Part shown: positions 51,551 to 60,134 of the stretch, piece by piece | How the letters are laid out: every line of letters begins with the position of its first letter | Position numbering within the stretch: the first letter of the stretch is position 1 | The notes under the pieces: model-generated | Database searches by the model: none | Told to the model about the DNA's origin: nothing | What the model saw: the letters and a program-made list of their open reading frames with translations, nothing else | Position numbers and translations under genes: made by a program | Origin: Halorussus salinus | GTDB lineage: Archaea; Halobacteriota; Halobacteria; Halobacteriales; Haladaptataceae | Length of the DNA stretch: 64,000 nt | Direction of reading: 5' to 3' | Assembly: GCF_004765815.2 (NCBI RefSeq) | Contig: NZ_ML974127.1 | Span: 846,927-910,926, forward strand

Positions 51551-52977
51551 CCGAGACTCCCCTCCATTTCGAGTTCGATGAGTCGATTCAGTTCGACGGC
51601 GTACTCGATGGGTAGCTCCTCCGTAATCGGCTCGATGAACCCGGAGACGATCATCTGCTTGGCGTCGTCGTCGTCCAGTCCGCGCGACTGGAGGTAGAAC
51701 ACGTCTTCGTCGCCGATTTTGCCGACGGTCGCCTCGTGGGCCACGTCCACCTTCGACTCGTCGATTTCCATGTACGGCATCGTGTCGGACGTGGACTCGT
51801 TGTCGAACATCAGCGCGTCACACTCGACGGCGGTCGAGGAGTGTTCGGCACCCTCCGAGATGTGGACCAGACCGCGGTAGTTGGTCCGGCCGCCGTCCTT
51901 CGAGATGGACTTCGATTCGATGGTGGACTTGGTGTGGGGCGCGTTGTGGTAGACCTTCGCGCCGGTGTCGATGTTCTGGCCCTCGCCAGCGAACGCGATG
52001 GTGATGTTGTTCGCGGATGCTCCGCGGCCCTTCAGGATGGTACAGGGGTAGAGCATCGTCGCCTTCGACCCCATGGACCCGGAGACCCACTCCATGCGCC
52101 CACCCTTCTCCACGATGGCGCGCTTGGTGTTGAGGTTGAACGTGTTCTTCGACCAGTTCTGCACTGTCGAGTACTGGACGTGGGCGTCTTCCTTGACGAA
52201 GACTTCCACGCCGCCGCTGTGGAGGTTGTGGCTGCCGTACTTCGGTGCCGAACAGCCCTCGATGTAGTGAACCTCGCTACCGGGTTCCGCGATGATGAGG
52301 GTGTGTTCGAACTGGCCCATGCCTTCCGAGTTCATCCGGAAGTACGCCTGCACGGGCATCTCGACGGTCACGTCCTCGGGGATGTAGACGAAGCTCCCGC
52401 CACTCCAGACTGCGCCGTGGAGCGCGGCGAACTTGTTGTCGCTCGGGGGCACGCAGGAGGTCATGAAGTACTCCTTCACGAGGTCCTCGTGTTCTTGGAC
52501 GGCCTCGTCCATGTTGCAGAACACGACGCCTTTCTCCTCCCACTGCTCCTGCATGTTCTGGTAGACGACCTCCGACTCGTACTGGGCACCGACGCCCGAC
52601 AGCGCCTTGCGCTCGGCTTCCGGGATGCCCAGCTTCTCGAAGGTGTCTTGGATGTCTTCTGGCAGGTCGTCCCAGCTATCCGCGCCCTCGCGCTTGTCCA
52701 CGTCGGGCCGGATGTAGGGGACGATCTCCTCTACGTCCAACTCGGTCAGGTCGGGCTGGCCGGGCCAGTCGGTCGGCATCGGCATGTTCTGCCAGTGTTC
52801 CAGCGCCCGGAGCCGCCGGTCGAGCATCCAGTCGGGTTCGTCCTTGTCCTCGCTGATGAGGCGGACAACCTCCTCGGTCAGTCCCTTGTCCGAGCGGACC
52901 GCCGCGCTCTCGTCTTTCTTGAACGCGAATCGCTCCTCGGTGTTGGTCTCTTTCAGTTGGTCTTGTTCCGAACTCAT
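51547..52977 (-). CDS. sufB: Fe-S cluster assembly scaffold SufB
   Basis: A 476-residue SufB. EEVVRLISEDKDEPDWMLDRRLRALEHWQNMPMPTDWPGQPDL is the N-terminal domain; HYIEGCSAPKYGSHNLHSGGVEVFVKEDAHVQYSTVQNWSKN and WVSGSMGSKATMLYPCTILKGRGA are conserved core segments including the catalytic cysteine region; VAHEATVGKIGDEDVFYLQSRGLDDDDAKQMIVSGFIEP closes the beta-helix. Second gene of the operon, 9 bp after sufC. Confidence 0.95.
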   Translation of the reverse strand: MSSEQDQLKETNTEERFAFKKDESAAVRSDKGLTEEVVRLISEDKDEPDWMLDRRLRALEHWQNMPMPTDWPGQPDLTELDVEEIVPYIRPDVDKREGADSWDDLPEDIQDTFEKLGIPEAERKALSGVGAQYESEVVYQNMQEQWEEKGVVFCNMDEAVQEHEDLVKEYFMTSCVPPSDNKFAALHGAVWSGGSFVYIPEDVTVEMPVQAYFRMNSEGMGQFEHTLIIAEPGSEVHYIEGCSAPKYGSHNLHSGGVEVFVKEDAHVQYSTVQNWSKNTFNLNTKRAIVEKGGRMEWVSGSMGSKATMLYPCTILKGRGASANNITIAFAGEGQNIDTGAKVYHNAPHTKSTIESKSISKDGGRTNYRGLVHISEGAEHSSTAVECDALMFDNESTSDTMPYMEIDESKVDVAHEATVGKIGDEDVFYLQSRGLDDDDAKQMIVSGFIEPITEELPIEYAVELNRLIELEMEGSLG

Positions 52978-52986
52978 GTTTTCACC

Positions 52987-53898
52987 TCAGGCCGCCTCGT
53001 AGACTTCGTCTCGGACCCAGTCGTACCCCTTGTCTTCCAGCTTCTCGGCGAGTTCCGCGCCGCCGCTCATGGCGATTTCGCCGTCGAGCATGACGTGGAC
53101 GTGGTCGGGCTCCACGTAGTCGAGGATGCGCTGGTAGTGGGTAATCTGGAGAATCCCGGTGCCCTGCTCGTCGCGCAGGGCGTTGATACCGTTCGACACG
53201 TCCTGCAGTCGGTCGATGTCCAGCCCGGAGTCGATCTCGTCCAGCACCGCGATGGACGGTTCGAGGATGGCCGCTTGCAGGACCTCGTTTTGCTTCTTCT
53301 CGCCGCCGGAGAAGCCCGCGTTGAGGTACCGCTGGGCGAACTTCTCGTCCATGTCGAGCTGTTCCATCTTCTCGGAGAGGATCTGCTGGAACTCCGCGAC
53401 GCCGACCTCGCCCTCGTCGGCGGGGCCTTCCATCGGGCTGGTGTCGTAGCCAGCGTCCTCTTCCTCGTCGGCCTCGGCTTCCTCCTCGTCTTCGTCCTCG
53501 AACAGCTCCTCGCGCTCGTCGAGCTTGGCGTTGAGCGCCTGCCGGAGGAAGTTGACCATCGTGACGCCCTCGATTTCGGCGGGGTACTGGAAGCCGAGGA
53601 AGACGCCGAGCGCCGCGCGCTCGTTCGGTTCGAGGTCCAGCAGGTCCCACGAACGCTTGTCCTCGGGGATCTCCTCGTCGAACTCGTCGTCGTCGAGGGT
53701 GAGGACGATTTCGCCCTCGGTTACTTCGTAGGCGGGGTGTCCGGCGACGACCTTCGCCGTCGTGGACTTCCCGCTCCCGTTCGGTCCCATCAGCGCGTGA
53801 ATCTCGCCGGAGTTGACTTCGAGATCGACGCCGTTGAGAATCTTCTCGTCGGCCTCGACCACCTCAGCGTGTAGATTTTTGAGTTCTAGCGTTGCCAT
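52987..53898 (-). CDS. sufC: Fe-S assembly ATPase SufC with acidic insertion
   Basis: A 303-residue ABC-type ATPase. Walker A is GPNGSGKST; the signature motif is [13 protein letters not shown]; Walker B is [16 protein letters not shown]; the H-loop is [11 protein letters not shown]. Between about residues 125 and 165 there is a stretch almost wholly of Glu/Asp ([19 protein letters not shown]), absent from bacterial SufC and likely a salt-adapted surface loop. The start [13 protein letters not shown] is at 53898, directly after a palindromic operator candidate. Confidence 0.95.
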   Translation of the reverse strand: MATLELKNLHAEVVEADEKILNGVDLEVNSGEIHALMGPNGSGKSTTAKVVAGHPAYEVTEGEIVLTLDDDEFDEEIPEDKRSWDLLDLEPNERAALGVFLGFQYPAEIEGVTMVNFLRQALNAKLDEREELFEDEDEEEAEADEEEDAGYDTSPMEGPADEGEVGVAEFQQILSEKMEQLDMDEKFAQRYLNAGFSGGEKKQNEVLQAAILEPSIAVLDEIDSGLDIDRLQDVSNGINALRDEQGTGILQITHYQRILDYVEPDHVHVMLDGEIAMSGGAELAEKLEDKGYDWVRDEVYEAA

Positions 53899-53900
53899 TG

Positions 53901-53914
53901 TTAGGCTCACCTAA
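53901..53914. promoter_or_regulatory. Candidate DtxR-family operator before sufC, TTAGG-N4-CCTAA
   Basis: The palindrome TTAGGCTCACCTAA ends three bases upstream of the sufC start codon. Its arms TTAGG/CCTAA match the core of DtxR-family operators, and its form matches 44228-44241. The operon it precedes ends in a dtxR-family gene, consistent with autoregulation by iron. Confidence 0.6.
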
Positions 53915-54049
53915 GTCGTTCGGAGAATGGGTTGTGCGACCCATAATGCTTTCGCATTCCCCTGTAAATGGTTTCGCGCCGACGAAAAATATCTTTCCGG
54001 AACGAGAAACTACATCACGAGAGACGGCGAGCCGACGCTCGCCGAGGAG

Positions 54050-57000
54050 TCAGACGAAACTCCCGAGTCCGGTCTGCTCTTGCCCGGATTTCACCTCGTC
54101 CCACGAGATGTCGAGGGCTTCGAGAATGCGCTCGATGGGTCCCTGCAACGTCTTGTCGAGCATCTTGTCCCAATCGACTTCGAACTCGTCGGGCACTTGG
54201 TCGGCGAACTCGAAGCAGATAACGTCCGGGTCCTTCTTGAACTCCCGGTAGCGGCGGTCCTCCTTCGAGTTTCCGCTCGGGTCGAAGCCCTCCTCGTTCT
54301 CCATCCGTTGCCAGAAGTCCGGGTGGACGCCCTCCAAGTAGAGTCGCTTGGGCTTGCTCCCGCGCTGAAAGTTGGTCCCGAGCATGAGGTTGGCGTACTT
54401 CGCGCCCCGGACCTGCGCGGTGTCGGTGTCGTAGGCGTCGAGTCGCTTGCCGATACCGCCGGGGATGCCCACGTCGTCCAGATTCACGTTCCCGGCTTGA
54501 TAGTCCTCGATGACCTCGTGGACGTAGTCTTTCACGTCCGATAGCTCCTCGCCGTGGACGATCATGTCGATGACGTTCTTCTGGACCTCCTTCGTGATGG
54601 GTGCGATGTCCGACCGCTTGTACTCGAAGCCCGTGATGTCGATGTCGTCTACGTCCTTGCCCTCCTTCCAGACGATGTGACCCGCGTAGCGTTTCTTCTT
54701 GCCCGCTTGGAAGAATCGTCGGTAAAGTTTCTCGAACTCGATCTGGAAGCGGTGGGCCGCCGCGTTGAGTCGTTCGAGGGCGAACTCGTCGTACGACTCG
54801 TTGATGGCCTCTTCGACTTCGTACCCCTTCTGAATCGTCGCCGCGAGCGATTCGAGTTCCTTCTCGTCCATCTCGGGATGTGCTTCCCGCATTCCGTCGG
54901 TAACTTCGACATCGCCCTCCACGTCTTCCGCACCTATATGACCGACTTCTAACATTACTGAGTCGGTATCTCCGTAGGCAACGTCGTAATCCAGTTCTTC
55001 TGCCGTCTCTTGGGTGTGTTCGATGACCTCTCGACCGGTCGCAGTAATCGCGGCCCCCATCGCCTTGTCGTAGAGGCGGAATCGCTCCCAACCGAGGACG
55101 CCGTAGAGCGACTGGCCGACGAACTGGAACGTTCCGTTTCGGCCCGCGAGGAGCGTGTGGTTGTCCTCGACGGTCACGCAGTAGACGCCGTCGTCGGCGG
55201 TACTCCGGGACGAACTGCGGTGCATTCGGAGCGTGTTCTTGCTCTCCTCGGTGCAGTAGATGCGCCACGCGCCACTGTCCTCGCGGTAGTTCGTCGTCAG
55301 TCCGAGGTGGGCACAGAGACGAAGCACGTCGTCGCGGAGTCGCTCGCTCGCCGTGGAGTATCGCCACGAGTTCTTCTGTCTGTCTCCGTCCCCATCGACC
55401 AGCGTTTCGAGGAAGCCGCACTTCTGGTCCCGACTCGCCTCGAAGACGAACTCCGGAATCCGCTTCTCGAAACTGTCGTCGCCACAGAGACGTTCGAGGA
55501 GTCCGCCGAGGAGTTTCGAGGTGAACTGGTACCCTCGGTCGTCAACGTAGTAGTCGAACCCCATCCTGTCGAGGAGGTCGCCGATGGCGGCGTGGTCGCT
55601 CTCGCCGCCGTCGGTCATGACGGCGTCTTGGGCGATCTGGATGCTCGTCGCGGACCCGCGGAAGTTCTCGCCGAACTGCTTCTCCTCCGAGGTGTAGACG
55701 TTTCCTTCCGTGACGTACCACGCGAGGAGTTCGAGGAAGTCGTCGCCGTCGTACGTCCGAGGAATCCACTTGCGGCCGGACTCGGCGTGGACGTAGAACT
55801 CCGAACAGACCGACTCCAGATACTCGCGGTGTGCCTCGAACTCGTTGGCCGAGAAGACGTACCCTTCTTCACCGATATCGGCCTTCTGCACTTTGTCGGG
55901 GTACCAACCGATTTCGGCGGCGAGAGTGTGACCGTGAACGTCGTGGTTCGCCCAGATTTCGTAGTCGTCGGCGAACTCGGTCAGGTCGATTTCTTCGAGG
56001 GGCGTCCCGTCCGGCCCGTCCCAGTCGTGGGGAAGTTCGTAGTTCGTCGCGGGGTCTAAGTCTCCGGCCTCCACGAAACTGTACTCGTCTTGGGTGACGC
56101 CGTTCGTCTCGTTCTTCCGAACGAGCATGCGGTGGTTCGGCGTTACCCGGAAGTCCATCTTGCTGGTCTCGATGTCAACGAGGTCGCCGCGGTAGTCGGG
56201 ATACGCGTGGGTCTCCACGACCGGTTTGCGTTCCATCTCCTCGGTGTCGGGGTCGAGCGAGTACACCTCGTCGCCGACTTCGAGGTCCCGAATGTTCCGA
56301 ACTCCCTCCGGCGTGAGAACGTCGGTGTCCGGCGTGAAGCAGTTCATGATGACCTTCACCGCGGCCTGCTGGCGGTCGAACCGCTCGTACTCCGAGGTTC
56401 CGGGGTCGCGCTCGTTGCGGAGCGCCTTCTTCTCCTCGCGCTCGGCGAGCGTCTCGTCGATGATTTCGCGGATGATGCCGTCCGGTTCCTTCTGGAAGTG
56501 AGTGCCCGTGGGCGCGGTGTAGGTCTCGCCGTCGTACTCGTCGGGGTCCACCTTCGTCTCGGGCGAGGCGTTGATAGTCGTCATCGACATCGGGTAGAGG
56601 CTGGCCAAGTCCAGCACGGTCACGTTCTCCTTGACGCCGGTAATCGGCTCGAACACCGCGCCGCCCTCGTAGTCCTCGCTCTCCTGTTTGCCTTTCGAGG
56701 GGAGCGCGAACTCCCCGTGGGCCTTGTGGAGGACGTACATGTCCACCGCGTCGCCGGGCGTCGTGGCGTCTTCGAGCTTACACCCGACGAAAGAGGCGAC
56801 CTCCTCCCAGAAGGAGACGATGTCCTGCTTGCGGTCGAGTTGGACACACAACTCCACGTCCCTGACGTTGTACTCCAGCAGGCGCTCGGGGTCGTTCTCC
56901 CAGAGGTCGCCGATGTCGCCCGCGTAACGCTCCTTGCCGACGCCCAACTCGACTTCGCCCACCGCGTCGAGGCGGTAGGATTCCAGTTCCGAGAACTGGG

Positions 57001-58093
57001 TGCGCTTGTAGCCGTACAGCAGGTCGAAGACGACGCGGCCCTTGACCGTCGGTCCGCCCCAGTCCGAGTCCCAGACCTCGTTCACGCGCGAGAGGCGGTC
57101 CGAGTCGAGGTCGTACTCGTGCGGCCCGTCGAGTTCGTCCAGTCGGTCGATGAGGTAGGGCGCGTCGAAGTCGTCCGCGTTCCACCCAGTTAGGATATCT
57201 ACGTCTTTTCGGTTGATGTAATCGAGGTACTCCTCCAGCATCTCGCGCTCGTCGCCGAACGTGCGGACTTCGAGGTCTATCTCCTCGATGGGGTCGTAGC
57301 CCGGCAGGTCGTCGGGGGCCTCGGCGTCGCCGTCGGGCGCGTCCGCGAGCCACGCGATATACTGGTCGTCGTAGGAGTCGAACGTCGTGAGACAGATGAT
57401 GGGTTCCTCGCCCTCCTCGGGGAAGCCCGACCGGTCGTCCACCTCGATGTCGAAGTAGTGGACGCGCGGGTCGGCCTCGACCTCGACGGGTTCGAGGGTG
57501 TCGAGTCCGTCGTGGAAGTAGAGGTCGCCCTCGTCGTCGCGGCGCTCGGGGATGCGAATCCCGCTCTTGACGTTCTTGTCGATGAGGAATCGGTTCGGGA
57601 AGAGGATGTCGGCCTCGTAGTGGTCGAAGTTCTCCCGGACGTTCCCCACGTCCCGAGGAGTCCGGCCGAATATCTTGGTCAGCTTCTCGCCCCGGATGCT
57701 CTCGTACGGCTCACCGTCCTCGTCGGTCGTCTCGCTCCCGGTGAGGCTGTCGTAGCTCTCCTCGGGCGGGCCGTCGAGTGAGGCGGTCGGCGCGTAGAAG
57801 TAGGGACGGAAGCCGACCACCCGGACGTGTTCGAGGGTGTTGTCCTCCGTGCGCCCGAAGACGTGGACCACCGGTGCTTCGTCGTCGCCCGACCCCTCGA
57901 CGGTGTAATCGACCTGCATCACCGCGAGTTCGACCTCGCCGTCGGCGTCCGGAAGCCAGTCGTCGTCCTCGACCACCGAGTCGGCCCCCCGAGAGTCGCT
58001 TCCGGCGACTGCTCGGGCTTCGGCGGCCACGTCTCGGTCGTCGCCGCCACCGTCGGAGAAGTCCGTGAGTGTCGTAGACCCCGAATCGCTCAT
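54050..58093 (-). CDS. polB: Family B DNA polymerase with one intein
   Basis: A 1347-residue precursor (937 residues after splicing). Exonuclease motifs: VHYFDIEVDD (Asp215/Glu217), NADDFDAPYL (305-314) and YNVRDVELC (408-416). Polymerase motifs: VLDLASLYPMSM (region II, 493-504), KVIMN joined to SLYG after splicing (region III), YGDTDS (1040-1045, region I). The C-terminus QTGLGSFV has Q-x-x-L-x-x-F, a PCNA-binding motif. The first 50 residues are a disordered acidic extension. It is a replicative or repair polymerase of the archaeal B type. Confidence 0.95.
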   Translation of the reverse strand: MSDSGSTTLTDFSDGGGDDRDVAAEARAVAGSDSRGADSVVEDDDWLPDADGEVELAVMQVDYTVEGSGDDEAPVVHVFGRTEDNTLEHVRVVGFRPYFYAPTASLDGPPEESYDSLTGSETTDEDGEPYESIRGEKLTKIFGRTPRDVGNVRENFDHYEADILFPNRFLIDKNVKSGIRIPERRDDEGDLYFHDGLDTLEPVEVEADPRVHYFDIEVDDRSGFPEEGEEPIICLTTFDSYDDQYIAWLADAPDGDAEAPDDLPGYDPIEEIDLEVRTFGDEREMLEEYLDYINRKDVDILTGWNADDFDAPYLIDRLDELDGPHEYDLDSDRLSRVNEVWDSDWGGPTVKGRVVFDLLYGYKRTQFSELESYRLDAVGEVELGVGKERYAGDIGDLWENDPERLLEYNVRDVELCVQLDRKQDIVSFWEEVASFVGCKLEDATTPGDAVDMYVLHKAHGEFALPSKGKQESEDYEGGAVFEPITGVKENVTVLDLASLYPMSMTTINASPETKVDPDEYDGETYTAPTGTHFQKEPDGIIREIIDETLAEREEKKALRNERDPGTSEYERFDRQQAAVKVIMNCFTPDTDVLTPEGVRNIRDLEVGDEVYSLDPDTEEMERKPVVETHAYPDYRGDLVDIETSKMDFRVTPNHRMLVRKNETNGVTQDEYSFVEAGDLDPATNYELPHDWDGPDGTPLEEIDLTEFADDYEIWANHDVHGHTLAAEIGWYPDKVQKADIGEEGYVFSANEFEAHREYLESVCSEFYVHAESGRKWIPRTYDGDDFLELLAWYVTEGNVYTSEEKQFGENFRGSATSIQIAQDAVMTDGGESDHAAIGDLLDRMGFDYYVDDRGYQFTSKLLGGLLERLCGDDSFEKRIPEFVFEASRDQKCGFLETLVDGDGDRQKNSWRYSTASERLRDDVLRLCAHLGLTTNYREDSGAWRIYCTEESKNTLRMHRSSSRSTADDGVYCVTVEDNHTLLAGRNGTFQFVGQSLYGVLGWERFRLYDKAMGAAITATGREVIEHTQETAEELDYDVAYGDTDSVMLEVGHIGAEDVEGDVEVTDGMREAHPEMDEKELESLAATIQKGYEVEEAINESYDEFALERLNAAAHRFQIEFEKLYRRFFQAGKKKRYAGHIVWKEGKDVDDIDITGFEYKRSDIAPITKEVQKNVIDMIVHGEELSDVKDYVHEVIEDYQAGNVNLDDVGIPGGIGKRLDAYDTDTAQVRGAKYANLMLGTNFQRGSKPKRLYLEGVHPDFWQRMENEEGFDPSGNSKEDRRYREFKKDPDVICFEFADQVPDEFEVDWDKMLDKTLQGPIERILEALDISWDEVKSGQEQTGLGSFV
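55112..56341 (-). other. Intein in polB (residues 585-994) with LAGLIDADG endonuclease
   Basis: The intein starts at Cys585 (CFTPDTDVLTPEGVRNI, block A); block B is DFRVTPNHRMLV; two dodecapeptide motifs LLAWYVTEGNVY (about 789-800) and LETLVDGDGDR (about 895-905) mark a homing endonuclease; block F is VTVEDNHTLLAGRNGTFQFVGQ, ending Gly993-Gln994 before Ser995 of SLYG. The ending Gly-Gln replaces the usual His-Asn. The insertion site is the catalytic region III of the polymerase, a common intein site in archaeal PolB. Confidence 0.9.
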
Positions 58094-58162
58094 GTGAATC
58101 GAGTTTGGCGGGTTCGGCTAAAAACCCTCCCTTCTGGGGCCTCGGAGGGGTGTCGAATGGAA

Positions 58163-58172
58163 AGCTATATAA
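58163..58172 (+). promoter_or_regulatory. TATA-like box of the small protein gene at 58208
   Basis: CTATATAATG lies about 36-45 bp before the ATG, consistent with an archaeal promoter and a short leader. Confidence 0.5.
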
Positions 58173-58207
58173 TGTGTTAACACTTACCACGGGACGAGGT
58201 GACGCCA

Positions 58208-58393
58208 ATGTCCGACCACGCCAACCCCGGCGACGAATTGGACCGTGCTGAAGCGGCGCTTCCCGAAACCACGGAGACGGAAGCACCCATCGAGGCCTAC
58301 GAGACGGAGGACGGCGTCGTATTCTATGACGCGGACAATCCGTTGGCGTGGTTGAAGGCGGGACGACCGCTTACACTGAAAGAACAAATCTGA
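58208..58393 (+). CDS. Small acidic protein (DUF7331-like)
   Basis: 61 residues. The first half is disordered and acidic; the second half, IEAYETEDGVVFYDADNPLAWLKAGRPLTLKEQI, is a compact beta-like motif found in a family of very small haloarchaeal proteins as I recall. Start at 58208 (MSDHANPGDE) preferred over 58199. Function unknown. It is divergent from polB. Confidence 0.7.
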   Translation: MSDHANPGDELDRAEAALPETTETEAPIEAYETEDGVVFYDADNPLAWLKAGRPLTLKEQI

Positions 58394-58548
58394 CGAGCCC
58401 ACACCTGACGGGGCGCGACTGGCGACCGACGGCGGCCGGTCGTGACCCGACCGCCGACTGCCGTCGTCGCTCCTCGGCGACGACGGAGAGTACCGGACGA
58501 CCGACGAGGACGAAGCGTTTTTCCTCGTTCCCTTTCGATTGTCGAACA

Positions 58549-59058
58549 GTGGCTCCCGACGATTCCACGCCGGACGAAGACGACGACTCGGTAGCCGACA
58601 TTCTCCCCGAGGACCCGCCCCAAGCAGAGGCCGACCTGCTACCCGAGGACCCCTCGAAGGACCTCGGTCCCGACCCGCCGACCGTTCCCGACACGTCCCA
58701 GAACGAGGCCGACGCCGACCTCAAGCGGCGGTTCTGGTCGCTGGTTCTCCTGTTCAACGTCGCGCTGTTCGCCACGAGCCTCGGCCTGATGCTGATCGGC
58801 TTCGAGGGACGCTGGCGGTTCGGCGGGGCGATGTTCCTCGTCGGCGCGTTCGCGTTCGTCCGTGGCTGGCGCGGCTACCAAAAAGTCCAGCGGGAAGCCG
58901 AGGCGAAGACGGCGGAGTCCGAGACCGACGGCGATGAGTCCGACCCAGAAGACGAACAATCCGATGCCGAAGCCGAGGAGGCCGACGCCGACGACGACCG
59001 GTCCGACACGAGAGACGAACGGTCCGGCGACACCGACGCGGAACTCCAGAAGGACTAA
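58549..59058 (+). CDS. Acidic two-helix membrane protein
   Basis: 169 residues from a GTG at 58549. Residues 1-58 are disordered and acidic; KRRFWSLVLLFNVALFATSLGLMLIGFEGRWRFGGAMFLVGAFAFVRGWRGYQKV gives two membrane helices; residues 115-169 are a disordered Glu/Asp/Ser tail. Typical haloarchaea-only membrane protein, function unknown. Translation from a more upstream codon would run through non-coding-looking sequence. Confidence 0.7.
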   Translation: MAPDDSTPDEDDDSVADILPEDPPQAEADLLPEDPSKDLGPDPPTVPDTSQNEADADLKRRFWSLVLLFNVALFATSLGLMLIGFEGRWRFGGAMFLVGAFAFVRGWRGYQKVQREAEAKTAESETDGDESDPEDEQSDAEAEEADADDDRSDTRDERSGDTDAELQKD

Positions 59059-59083
59059 CCGCGCGTCCCGCCTACGCCCGGCC

Positions 59084-59509
59084 ATGCGAACCGTCCGGGA
59101 CGAGTCCGGCGACCTGTTGCTGTTACTCACGGAGTCGAGCGACGCCTGCAAGGTCCGGGACCCCGAGACCGGCGAGGAGGGCTACCGCGACCGCGACGAC
59201 CTCGAAACCATCTCCGGCGAGTCGCCGCTGACGACGGCGGCCCGCGCGGTCCCGGAATCGGCCCGCGCCGTCCTGACCGCGGCCCACGACGAGCGCGCGC
59301 TCGGCCTGCTGGTGGACCTCTCCGAGCGCGGTCCTCACTCGGTCCGGTATCTCCTCTCGGCGACGGACCTCTGTGAGAGCGACCTGCTCGGTCTCCTCAC
59401 GGAGTTTCGCGCCGCCGGACTGGTCGAGGAGACCGACGCGACGGGCGAGCGCGGGTACGCGACGACGGAGACGGCGGACGAGGGCGTGGCACTGCTGACC
59501 GGCGAGTGA
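59084..59509 (+). CDS. Winged-helix protein (DUF7346-like)
   Basis: 141 residues starting MRTVRDESGDLLLLLTESSDACKVRDPETGEEGYRDRDDLE. The first 45 residues look like a small beta domain; ARALGLLVDLSERGPHSVRYLLSATDLCESDLLGLLTEFRAAGLVEE is a winged helix-turn-helix. Probably a transcriptional regulator. It follows the membrane protein by 25 bp and may be co-transcribed. Confidence 0.72.
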   Translation: MRTVRDESGDLLLLLTESSDACKVRDPETGEEGYRDRDDLETISGESPLTTAARAVPESARAVLTAAHDERALGLLVDLSERGPHSVRYLLSATDLCESDLLGLLTEFRAAGLVEETDATGERGYATTETADEGVALLTGE

Positions 59510-59532
59510 CCATTTCCGGAGGGGTCGTTCTC

Positions 59533-59625
59533 GACGGCGCTCCGCTCCCGACGGCATTCCGTTCCGGACGGCGCTCCGCTCCCGACGGCATTCCGTTCCG
59601 GACGGCGCTCCGTTCCCGACGGCGC
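59533..59625. repeat. 34-bp tandem repeat at a convergent gene end
   Basis: Two full copies of a 34-bp unit start at 59533 and 59567, with a partial third at 59601; each begins GACGGCGCTCCG. Within the unit, GCTCCGCTCCCGACGG and ATTCCGTTCCGGACGG are themselves related, suggesting an older 17-bp unit. It lies between the stops of the genes at 59509 and 59626. Confidence 0.9.
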
Positions 59626-60012
59626 TCACTCGACCTGCGCTCGCGCCCGGCGCAGGCACTCGTCGGCGAACTCCGAGAACTGGGTCCCCGACTCCTTCGA
59701 GAGCGCGATCGTCACGCCGTTCTCCTCGTCTATCGGCACGAGGAGTACGTGCATCCCGCCGTAGTACGTGAGGTTGCACCGCGGTTCGCCGACTGCCGAG
59801 TTGAGTCGGTCGGCCTCGTAGAGCGTCCGGTGGACGGTCCGGACCAACTCGGCGTACTCGTCTATCTCGGTGTCCGAGAACGCCCGCTCTATCTCGTCGC
59901 TCCGGTAGAGAATCGAAAACGAGTCCATGTCGTACGCGCCGACGCCGTGTAGCGAGGTGCCGACCCGTTGCTGGACGAACTGTAGCACGCGTTCTCCAGC
60001 GGAGAGATGCAT
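59626..60012 (-). CDS. Small protein, possibly roadblock/profilin-like (DUF7522-like)
   Basis: 128 residues starting MHLSAGERVLQFVQQRVGTSLHGVGAYDMDSFSILYRSDEIERAFSDTEIDEY. Alternating strands and helices (NLTYYGGMHVLLVPIDEENGVTIALSKESGTQFSEFADECLRRA) give a sensor-like alpha/beta pattern that could be a roadblock/profilin-type fold. Function unknown. An upstream ATG at 60036 is possible. Confidence 0.65.
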   Translation of the reverse strand: MHLSAGERVLQFVQQRVGTSLHGVGAYDMDSFSILYRSDEIERAFSDTEIDEYAELVRTVHRTLYEADRLNSAVGEPRCNLTYYGGMHVLLVPIDEENGVTIALSKESGTQFSEFADECLRRARAQVE

Positions 60013-60134
60013 ATTCCGGCGTGACTGTCGTGGCACAAAAAATCCTCCGGCGGGACGGTCGGGTCGGAACGGTCAGTTTCGGGCGGTCGGTTCGGGATAG
60101 TCGATTTGGGGCGGTCGGCCGGACCGCGCTTCGG

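Noticed and set aside
51736-53874. A 712-residue plus-strand frame across sufB and sufC
   Set aside because: Antisense shadow of two well-conserved genes with complete motifs on the minus strand.
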